Assembly (NCBI GenBank): GCA_020796225.1
Contig: CM036756.1
Coordinates: 57,752,616-57,816,615 of the forward strand
Reading direction: 5' to 3'
DNA: 64,000 nucleotides
Source of the DNA: Arion vulgaris
Taxonomy: Eukaryota; Mollusca; Gastropoda; Stylommatophora; Arionidae
In this document: positions 21,401 through 33,400 of the stretch, one piece after another
Layout: each line of letters starts with the position of its first letter
Position numbering within the stretch: the first letter of the stretch is position 1
Notes under the pieces: generated by a model
The model's database searches: none
What the model was told of the DNA's origin: nothing
What the model saw: the letters and a program-made list of their open reading frames with translations, nothing else
Program-made: the position numbers and the translations under genes

Positions 21401-24400
21401 GTATAAAATAATAAAACAAAGGTCTTCTATATATTATATACTCAGTGATAACCACATATAAATCACTATGTTGGGGTGAATAGGAAAGTGTGTCATCCTA
21501 AAGAATAGTGTGATTAACACCGCTGTAATCAACTACATTTATATGTGTTCCATTCATCACCGGATCTAAAATTTGAATTATAATAACCTTTAATCACACT
21601 GTAGATCTGTGGTAACACTTATTTGACACTAAGTTATTATCATCATCGTTAACAATGGATGACTTATTATTATTGCTTCCTAGATGGGTGGTCTATCTGT
21701 CTATTCTCTATCCTGTTTTGCTTTTACGCTAAGTCAAAAAGAGAGATGCACTTGGAGCGGGCCTTTCTATATGCTTTGTGCAGGGTGGACCTTAGTGCCT
21801 TGGATATTCTGTCGATCCATTGTTTATGTGGTTTACCTCTGGGTCTCTTGCCGTTGTATCTGAGCGCTAGTGCTCTTTGTGGGAGACTATCTAGTTGTAA
21901 TCTTGATGCATGTCCAAACCATTTAACCTGTTGTTTCTTAATATATTGTAGTACCGGCAAGGTTCTCACTTAATTTCTGATATTGTCGTTTTTATTTTTA
22001 TCTCTTCTTGTTACTTTTAGAATTAGTCATAAACACTTCATCTTTGTCGTTTGTATTCTTTTTTCTCATTTGTTATCAGTGTCCAGGTCTGACAGATAGA
22101 ACAGGGTTGGTAAAAATACTGTATTGAACATGACTTTCTTGGTGTCCATCGCTACTTGATTATTTTTCAGTATTGGTGACAATTATCCAATAATTTGGAT
22201 TGCCTTGTTTCAAGTCAAATTCTCCATTTTGAGTGTGGTTTTTCTGACCATAAAACTGCTATTAGATCATCCAACCTAAATTGGGTAACAGAGAAACACT
22301 GCATAGCAAAAGCTGCTGGCATGATGTTGACCAAATCACCTATTGTGTGCCATAGGTTAAAGAAAAATATATGCCACAAAAATGAATTCCTAAATACACA
22401 ACATGGTATAAAAAAGGATTCGGTGTTGACTTTTTACGAGACGGAATATCAAAATAAAAGTCATCTTTAAATTAACTTACACATTTGAGATTTTTTATTT
22501 CCTCAGCTCTTCCAACTGCACCTTCTGCTGTAGTATCATTTCTCTTGAGCATCACTATTTTTGCACTGCTGCAAATATTCAAGACTGACATTGCTTCAAA
22601 AGAATATTTAACAATAGCAGGTGGATTTGTAGGTTCATTGTTATTTATAACTCTGCTTGCTGTATCCTTTTTCATATTATATTCATTTGTGTGTTTGTGA
22701 TGAGGGGGTCAATTATAAGCAGAGATGTAATAAAATTAATTACAAAATATAAATAAAGGATATTGAACTATTGATTGAATTATTGATTGATATGACCATT
22801 ATTATTGCACTTCAATGACCATTTATACTCTGATCTCGTTTTAACGCAGAAAAATCTCAGCATCAGTGCTTGAATTCCATAGAACTGGCGAGGTTCCCGA
22901 TATAGTTTTGAGAATGATGAAAATTTGTAGCATTTTTCTGCTGTTTGATTTAAAAGTTTTGTGCCACTGCAGCAATTCTTATCAATTTTCAGTTTGTGCA
23001 AGGGCCATCAACTTTATAGCCCACTCTAATAAATTTTTATCTGCCAAGGGTTCTTTTGCTTTCTCAACTCAAACACGGGACCTACATATTATCAACTGTC
23101 ACCGATAAAACTAGGAACTCATTCTCATCTTCATTGAGACTAGAGATCACTGAAAAATACTGTGATTGTTCCACACGGGGTGCAAAACAAGTACTAGTGG
23201 AAGTGAGTGGCAGACAACTCACCTCACAGTCACAGAAAACCTCAATATTTTATCCCTTAAACTGGTAAACTAAATATTTATAATTTGGTCACTTTGAAAA
23301 TATTCTTTCTGTGATAAAATAGAGTGATTTTATGTTTTAGCTGGACATTGATGTACCGGATTGCAGCAGACTGTGTCATCTAGCTTACATTGATGTACTT
23401 GTTTGAGGCACAGTATAATCTAACTTACATTGAAGTACATGTTTAAACAAAATAGTGTCACATATACTTACTGTTATAAAATGCATTATCATTATAATTC
23501 GTTAAATTGATTACAGCATCATTGAACATATAAATTTTGTACATGAGCTTTTTTTCATATCGACAATAATAACCTTAACCATTCTTAAGTTCACCAGCAA
23601 CATTGAAACTTTAGCATTTGGAAAAGGATTTCAAACGCAGCTTTTTCCTGAAGGTGAGTATTCATTTTGACTGTTTTGATAGTATTTTTTATTTTTAAAG
23701 TAATTATATTGCTCAGCTTTTCAATCCAGTGGTGGCTGTTTTGAATTGATGTTGGTTGGATTGTAATATTTTTGGGAAGTCAGTGTAGCACACATGTGGG
23801 GCATTGGATTGAATCTTCAATGTACAGATTGTGCTTGCTAGTTTGGTCCATTCCCTAGTATATCCAGCTAAAAAGTGTACTCAGACTGTGGGTTAGTGGA
23901 ATATTTTGAATCGTCTTCAAAACTAATGTCTCTGTGCTCTATTGTTGATATGTTCAACTAGCTGATAGTGACTCGACACACGTGGGTCGAAAAGAGTGCA
24001 AAGGCATTATTTTGAAGAGTTTGTTCTGCCCGTATGGTGCCTGGGTCTACAAGGGAGCAAAGAATAGTACCACTGTGACCTACAAGGCATGTCATAAGAG
24101 GCGACTGATGTAGGACCTAGGGAAGCTACCTTAGTAAATAAAAAGCATCACAGAAATCGGGTATGCTGGCATACTTGTAGGCGCATAACTGGCACAGGGA
24201 CAATTGCTCTCAGGCTCAGATCACATACAAATCGCACAGAGTGGTTTAACAAGTGGTCGATTTGGAGCGTTCGAATATGAAGAACAGTGTGTCCATAAAT
24301 AATGTAATAGAATAATAATTGATCTATGAAAATATTTTCTATATAGTCATAACTTCATAATACTAGCGATTATTGTATTCCTCTTGTGCCTTTATACATT

Positions 24401-27400
24401 ACATAGGGGCTGCAAGCAATTTCTCCATACTGTTCTATCCTGGTCATCTCATTCATCTATTATCTATTATGGAATTGATTCAGATATTTCTCTCTACTAA
24501 GTAAAGTTCATTTCAGGGTTTCTCTAATGAGTCCTTTCTTGAGTTTTTTGCCACCTACTTCAATGATTATTCTGTTATTCTTTGATCATTTAGAATCTGC
24601 CAAACATATCTCAAGTTTCTCATTCTTATAATAGTTTTTACTAGTGGTTGACCAGACATTTCTCTCATTTGGTCATCTCTCCTGAATTCGTCCCATTTTA
24701 TGTTCAATATTTTTTTTCACAGACATATTTTTTAATGCATTCTACTTACTTTCCATATCTTTAGTTATTTTCCAACTCTCACTGGCATATGTTAGGATTG
24801 AGATAATGTTGGAATTGAAAATTTATTGTATAACTTGGAGTTCCATATTTTATTTAATCTTTCAAAGGTTCATGTTGCTTTGGCAATTTGTATAATGTTT
24901 TTGTTATCTCCATGCATTAGAAGTTGCTACCCATATAAATGAACTGATCTGTTATTTTTATTATTTTGTATTACAGCCTTACATCTGCATTAGTTGTTAT
25001 AGATGTCTTCATTATATTTGTTTTTATCGTAGCTTATCAGCAGTCTAACTTTAGACACTATGAAAGTTGTCTAATCTTTACTTTGCATGATAGGTGGTAC
25101 TGGTAGCTTTTTTTATTCAGAAAGTAGTTGCAATAATTCATTTGTAGAGGATATCAAGTGAAAGTTCAGGCTTTGAACTAAAGAACAAAATGATCATGAC
25201 CTTTGAGTGCATTAAGTCTTTCCGAACAGAGGAGTTTCATGGTTTTGAATCCCACTTGCTGATCAGATTTAGAGAGATGGTTGGCGATATTGGTGCAGCC
25301 CAAAAAGAACGACATACCAAATAGGCGAAGATATTGATTAATCAACATCGAACTGGCGTGTTGGTCTGCTGGATGCTGCTGAATTTGTTGATTCGAGAAT
25401 CGGAGCACCTACGGACATGTCCGAACTGTTGGTTTGATCCCCAAGGGAGTATGAATTTTCACTCTTGTTCCCTGTCCTAGGTGGAATTTGTACTTCTGGC
25501 TCCAGATTGGTGGATTTCCTGGCAAATATTACTGATGGGTTAGGTTTATGGTGCTTACTTTCAATTCAGCGAAGACTGCTTGACTCGATGTGATGAAGGT
25601 TGCAATGTCATGAGCTAGACAGTCTTCTACTCCAGAGAGAACATTACTGTGACTGACAACCTCAAAGGCATGCGGAAGATAAAAATGGTTGGTTCTATCC
25701 CTCCCTCTCAGGCATGAGTCTCCAGTATACATCATTACAGCGATTACAGCGTAAATTATGTCATTCCTTGCCTCAATAGCCAGACAAATCTGTATCTGGG
25801 GCGCAGTACAAAGAAGTGCAGCAAAGTCTTGACCAGTATATATATATCCTGGTTCTGACTACTTGTACAAAACACAAACCATCTCTACAACCCTACATGC
25901 CTGATACACAAGTTACCTCTTAGCTGAATGACATCACTACATGCCCATAGGTTCTCAATATGTTTCAGCAGAGTACACACTTTAAGCAACTTTATTAAAT
26001 GTGCTTACTGAAAGGTCACCATGCAGTGTGGATGGTCTCACAGTAGAACAAGACAGCAGATCGACTGGCCAAGAAAGGTGCTGCAGGAGAACAACTGGAT
26101 ATACTAGTTACATATAATAAAAAGAAAACGAGAATTAAATCAATTAGAAAGTCTAAATACTAACACAGGACAGCTACTAAAATATTGGCAGATTATAGCA
26201 AGTTATCATTCTGTGACTCAGAACAGAATACATTTGATTCCACAGTCAAATGTATACAAAATTCATGATTGTAAATTCAGTAATGTGCATATGTGTACAG
26301 ACATCCAAGACTGCAAAGCACATACTTCATGATTGCCCCAAATATGATGTACTAAGACAAACTCACAAGCCAACTCTCTGATCTACGTGACTCTCAAAAT
26401 ATAGTTCAAATATACTCCCAAATGTACTTAAAATATATTTCAAAAATATACTTAAAAGACCGTCAGCTTAGCGACATACTGGGACCCATACAATTTGTGA
26501 CTCAGAGATTGAATTTTCATTTTAAATTGATGTCCTGTTTGTAGTATTAGTTAATTTCATTAGCAAAGAAAGACAATACAAATTTTTGGTAGAAATGTGT
26601 AACAAATGTAACCTTTAGAGTTAAAAGGAGAATTTGTAAACGGTCTTATTTTATTTTAAGCTGGGGTAAAGGGCTACTTCAACAACAAGCAAAGAAAATA
26701 ATGTTTTGTGGAAAAGTAATAGATTGGTTATTGAACCATAGTACTCCGGACTGTATGTATTTTCTTTTGTCTTTCCCATCAGATTTCAAAGGGTATATAT
26801 GCTGATTGTTCATGTGGCTCACTGGTTAAACATACTTTTTTTCCCCTGCTTTTCAAGTGCTCAGTCCTTCTTGTACAGCTTTGATTCTCTAAGTTTCTTC
26901 AATTGTTGGATTAACTAACTTTATCGAGTTTTTCAGTTGTTTTTCCTTTAATAATCTCAATATGATGACATCGTGTAAGTACTGAGGGACAGTGGAGGCT
27001 TATGGAAGACTTTGTATACCGAAGAGCTGAAATGAGCTGCACTGGATAGCTAAAGACATGAAGAATAGGCATGCGTTGGTTGAAGGAGGACCTATGCTCC
27101 AATGTGGGTTAAAAAGGCAAAAGAGAGAGAGATATATAAGTAAAATGGACTTATACTATTTACAAATACCTAGCTAGAAAACACATTGTGACAACCAGTA
27201 AAATCGAAGGTAGACGAGACAGAGGAAGAAAGAGAGAAAATTTTGGATAGCCTGACTTCATGACACGGTAGAGCGTCAACATTTGAGTTGATAGCAAACA
27301 CCAAAGACAGAGATTTGTGGAGATCCTTGATCGCCTACGTCAGCCAGCACGGCACCTGATTATGATGATGAGCTATAAAAGAAATTGAAATGTGTGTACA

Positions 27401-30400
27401 ATAATTAGTGAATAAGAAGTTCCAAGAACCCCAAGTGAAGCAACAGAGCCAACAAACATGGTAAATAAATAGACAGTAAACAGGTATTTAGGGACTCCGG
27501 AAAATAACTATTACCAAACACTGAATTTGAACCACAAACCTTATGTCTCTCTGCACCTATCACCTAGCCCTAAAGACTAACATTTTTCAGACCTAACCAA
27601 AATTCTGATAACTCTGTACTCATTTGTTACAAATATACTTCAAGCTACTTATGAACCACATGTGCATACATTGTATTTGTGTGTATGTGTGCGGTTGTTT
27701 TGTCTCATATAAACAAGAAGAAAAGCTAATCGCTTGTGTTTGTGCAAGCACTGTTATAATCTGACCTAACTTCCTGTGTTGTCCATTCAATACTAATTGA
27801 AAGATATGAAAAAGTAAAGCTCTTTATTTTTAAATCTAGCTGGTTATAGTCTGAAAAATGTTATCAGTTCTAGATAGGTGCTGAGAGAAATCAGATTTGT
27901 GATTGGAATTCGGTGTGTGCTCATTGTTTTTTCCAGAGTCCCTAAGTACCTGTTTACTGTATACTTATGTGGATAACATCCGATGGCAGGACCACATCTC
28001 CAATTTAGAAATTCTAGACAGTGCTGGCATTCCAAGAATGTACACTCTTACTGAGTCATCGACGTCTGAGATGGCTGGGACTTGTGTGCCGTATTAGTGA
28101 TGATAGAATCCCAAAGAACATTCTGTATGATCAGCTCGCAACTGATGCTAGACAACATGGGCGCCCATTGTTAAGCTTCATTGACACCTGCAAGCGGGAT
28201 CTAACTTCATGTGGCATAGACAAAGAACATTGGGATCGGTTGGTCAAAGACAGGCAAGCATCGCGAGCGGCAGTGAGGAGTGGCTCAAAAATAAAAGAAG
28301 AAAAGCACCATCACATATGGAGGCAAAAGAATGCGCAGAGGACAGAGAGAACATCATATGTGTCAGCACCGGTCTCCAGTTTTATCTGCAGCAACTGTGG
28401 CAAGGATTGCAACTCCAGGATAGGCCATTACCACCACAAGAAACATTGTGATTCAGCACAGAACATACTACGTGATGCAAAACTTATTGTCTCCTGAGAC
28501 AAAGAGACCAATGATGATATATTTATTTACAATAGTTATGACTGATATTTTTCATTCAAACAACTATTTTATGCTTTTGAAAGTTCTTTAGAATATAGAA
28601 CTGGTTCATACATTTAAAGGTGTTTTGCTTTTTTTTTTTATTCATTGATTGCAGACACTTCATGTTTGTATATTTACCAAAGTTATTTATTTCTAACCTC
28701 TCAATTTCTTTTCTTTCTGTCATAGCTTGAAATAAGATCCTTTGTTTCCACAGTGATTCTTTGTCTATTTGCTGCTCTGTTTGCATCCGCTTTAGTACAC
28801 AGGGTGTGTGTCACCACTTGGTAAGTTCTTTAGTCTTATTAATCTTGTTCTCATTTTGTTGAATACTACAGTCTAGCTGTCAGTTGTACTGTTGCAGCAG
28901 GACTAAACCACAGTTTATAAAAGATGGGTGGCAGGCAAAACAGGGAATAAACATTCATGTGACAAGTCCATTTTGATGGCTACGTGAATTTACTTATTTT
29001 TTAATTCCCTTTTTCATACCTCGAGATATATTGGGTAATACAGCGTTGGGCTCAGATTTTTCATTCACCGTCGGCACACGATGTGTGATGTGGTCAAGAT
29101 TACCCGGGCTGCCTTTGCATCTCAGTGCTTTTTCTGATACCCAATTGAGACTGGGTCGACCTGAGAGCTGTTACGGTTGGAAAAATATTCTGTACCCACT
29201 GTGGAATTGAACCCGGACCGCTAGCCTAAGAAGTGTTTTCAGTAACAACTGTTACTACAGCTCTCACCTGATTTGACATAGATTCAATAATAGTTTAGGT
29301 ATCTACTACAGCCACATGGATGTACTCTCCTGGACATGCAAGTGTTTGTAGTAATGACAGAGCTGACATGCTTTCTTGAAAGCACATATAGTGGAGGTGC
29401 TGGAGATAGATATGAAGATATATTTCTGTTGATTAGCTATTGCCTGTTGAATGAGGAGGCAGCAATTGAAGACTTCTCACTATTGCGATTCAAGAAATTT
29501 GGAATTAAACATTGCACAAGTAGGACTAGGTGACTGATAGGAAAAATTAAAATGTTTAACCAGTGAGACATAGGTACCATTAGCATGCATGTGCTTAGAC
29601 ATCTTATTGAAGGATACTGAACATCTATATCTGCCTAGATTGCTAGAACCGAGTTTAGTAACCGATAATAATAGTCCATAGACTGTTAGTTTTATATTGA
29701 GTGTAATTTCTAAAATTACACTGCAGGCTGTGCTTGATTCCAAACGTATGGACTTTGTCTTTCTTTTGGAGGAAACAGTAGTGTAGAGAGGGGGGTTTGT
29801 GCAAAATGGGAAAGGCACATTCCCCATATCAGCTGCCAAGGCTAAATATAAATTGAGATAACACTTCGTCCTTGCTTTTCGGCTCAGACACAAAGCGGAA
29901 GGCAACAGTCACAGTTTATCCCACAAGTCCTCACAAATGGGAGTGCGCCATGGCTGCTTTCAAGTGGCTGTTCGGCTGCACTAATTGACTGCCTGTAAAA
30001 CTGAAGAAAAGTATAGGAAATTAACAGGAGCTTAATTGAAGAACAGGAACTTATTTGAAGTAAAAGAAATTATCAAAAAACTTAATGTCAAAAAATATTA
30101 CTTACAGATAAACAAGGAAGTTCTTATTAACAACACTTTATGAATAGATGAATTGAGTTTTACTTTCACATTGATATCTATCTCGTAATATTAATACAGA
30201 AGTTCTAATTTAAGTTACAGACAGACATGTTTTTAATAATGCTCAGATGTTTTGTTTAAGATGTAAATTGAATGTCTGGTGGATTGATTGATAGGACCAT
30301 CATCATTGCACTTTGGTGAGTAACCATGTGCGTTCTGCTCTCTTCCTTACATAGGAAGATCTCAGCTGCTGTGCACGACTCCGTAGCACCTATGAGGATC

Positions 30401-33400
30401 CCAATGTAATATTTGAAGATGGTAAAATATTTTGTAGGAATTTGTTTTAAAATCTCTCTAATGAATTTTGTCAGAGCAGTGACTTTCCAGCCTGCTCTTC
30501 TCAATTTTGAACTGCCAAGGGTTCTTTTATATGCTCAACTTGAAACATGGAACCTACGTTTTCTTGTCCATCTCCAATACGACTAGGGACTTGGTCTCAC
30601 CTACACTAATATCAAGGATCTCTGAAAATATCAAAATGACTCCAAAAGGAGGAACCAAGTACCTTTTGAACGTGAGACTAGCCCCTAACCTATTGATGTT
30701 ACATATTGGATAGAATTTTAACTAAATATAAATGGAGATATTCCGTAATATATATATTTCCAAAATATATAAATAATTTTTAGACACTACTTCATGTTCT
30801 GCCAATGCCGGTTCCAAGCCCGGATGAAAAGGAGGAGGACTTGTGTGTGAGGCCAGCTACCTCATCACAAGAAATTGAAATAGCTACAGAAACTTGTAAG
30901 AAAGGATGCCATACCGGTAAACCGACCAGCCAGGTGGTGTGCGGTGCACCTAGTGCATCAATGACGGTTGCTGATGAAAGCCGCTCTGCGGAAGTCAGCA
31001 ACCCGACTCGTATATTACTTGGCTCAAAAACACACACACTAAAATTGGATTTTGGAATGTGAGAACGATGGCCACGGCTACAAAATCAGCCCAAATTGCA
31101 GAAGAAATTAAGAGATACGAGTTGGACATACTGGGGTTAAGTGAGGTGAGATGGCCTGGAACAGATAGAAGAATAGTTAGTGGATTAACTTTCATATATT
31201 CAGGGAGAGAAGATGGTAAGCATTTTGAAGGAGTGGGTATAATGATGACACCTAGAGTAGCAAAGAGCATGTTAGAATGGGAACCCATCTCGAGTCGGAT
31301 AATTAGAGCCCGCTTCAGTACCAGGCATGTCAATATGACAATACTGCAGTGTTATGCACCAACAAACGAGGCTGACGATGATAAGAAAGACACATTTTAT
31401 GAGCAACTACAAGATCAAATTAACAAGACCCAAAAACATGACCTGTTAGTAGTAATGGGGACTTTAATGCCAAGGTTGGAAGTGATAATGTAGGGGTAGA
31501 GAGAGCTATAGGAAAACAAGGAATAAACACAATGAATGAGAATGGAGAAAGACTGGCGGAGTTATGTATGCTGTCAAACTTAGTAATTGGAGGTACCATC
31601 TTTGCACATAAGGAAATTCATAAACTTACTTGGCACTCACCAGATGGAGTGACCAGGAATCAGATTGACCATATGTGCATAAATACACAATTTAGAACAT
31701 CATTGCTGGATGTCAGTGCATACAGAGGGGCAGATGTAGGAAGTGATCATAATTTATGCATAGGTAAATTGAAACTGAAATTAAAAATTCACCATACTAA
31801 AAAATAACTGCGAATAGACAGTCAAAGGCTACAAAATAATGAGGTAAAAGAGGAATATCAGCTCAAACTTAAGAATAGGTTCGAGTTACTCAATGGTGAA
31901 AATGAACAGAACATTGAAGACAAATGGACTAAGATAAAGGACACACTATTGGGGGCAGAAAATAGTAGCGCAGGATTAAAGACGAAAGACAGAAAACCCT
32001 GGATAAGCGATGACACCTGGAAATGTATTCAAGAAAGATGAAACTAGCGATATTTAATACTAAGGATGCAACAGATGAAATCCAAGCTAAAGAGGAATAT
32101 AGACTAAAAGACAAGGAAGTGAAAAGAGCGGCTAGAAGAGATAAAGAGCATATGTCAATCGACTGGCCGAAGAAGGGGAAAAGGCAGCTAAGACTGAAAA
32201 CAGTAAAATGCTATACAACACACTAAAACAACTTACTGGAACTTTTGTTTCAAAGGGTGGCCCAATCAAGAGTAAAGATGGTAAAGTTCTAACATCAGAT
32301 ACCGAGCAGAAGAAAAGATGGGCAGAACATTTTGAAGAAATATTAAATAGACCTGATCCACCAGTACTACTCAAGTTTGACGAAGAGGCAAGAAACAGCT
32401 CCCTACCAATTAACGAAGAAATGATAAGTGTAGCTGAGGACAAGGAGGCAATCAATTCCTTGATAAACAATAAGGCAGCGGTGATGACAACATTACTGCA
32501 GAAATGCTCAAAGCGGCTGATAATACAACTATTAGCCAGGTGCAAGAACTATTTAATAAAGTATGGGAAGAAGAAACTATCCCAGATCAATGAAAGAAGG
32601 GAATAATTGTTAAGATCCCCAAAAAGGTGATCTCAAAGATTGCAACAACTGGAGAGGGATCACCCTATTATCAGTAATGACCAAGACTTTCTGCAAAATC
32701 ATTCTTAATAGAATCAAAGGAGCAGTGGACACAACCCTGAGAGAAGAACAAGTGGTTTTAGACCTGGGAGAAGCTGCTTAGACCAAATAATTACCCTACG
32801 ACTAATTTTGAGGAACATATTGAGAAGCAACAACCACTCATACTAAATTTCATCGATTTTAAAAAGCCTTTGATAGTCTACACAGAATCTCTCTGTGGAA
32901 TATTCTGAGATGCTATGGAATACCAGACAAAATAATAAACATTATTAAGAGCCTCTATGATGGTTCACAGTGTGCAGTTCGCACTGATGGTGGACACAGC
33001 AACTGGTTTATGGTTGAAAACGGAGTAAAGCAAGGCTGTATTCTATCTCCGCTATTGTTTGGAGTGGCCATTGACTGGGTGATGCGAAAATGTTGCAGGG
33101 TGAAACTGGCATCGATTGGGTAGAAAATAGTCAACTAGAAGATTTGTATTTTCCAGATGATATTGCCTTGTTAAGTAGAAACAACCAAGATATGCAAAGA
33201 AAACAGACAACTTGTCATCTATAGCATCAAAAGTTGGACTGCAGATAAGCTATGAAAAACAAATATAATGAAGACACCTATGGCAAGTAATGCAGATATC
33301 ACACTGGAATCTAAAATGATAAAAATAACAGAGCAGTTCACCTATTTAGGTAGCAATTTTGATTGCACAGGAAATGTTAAAAAGAAATTATGATATGAAT

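Noticed and set aside
28728..28753. Alternative acceptor (CATAG) for KRTCAP2 exon 4
   Set aside because: It would change the frame from the exon 3 junction and meet a stop, while the CACAG acceptor gives the family sequence.
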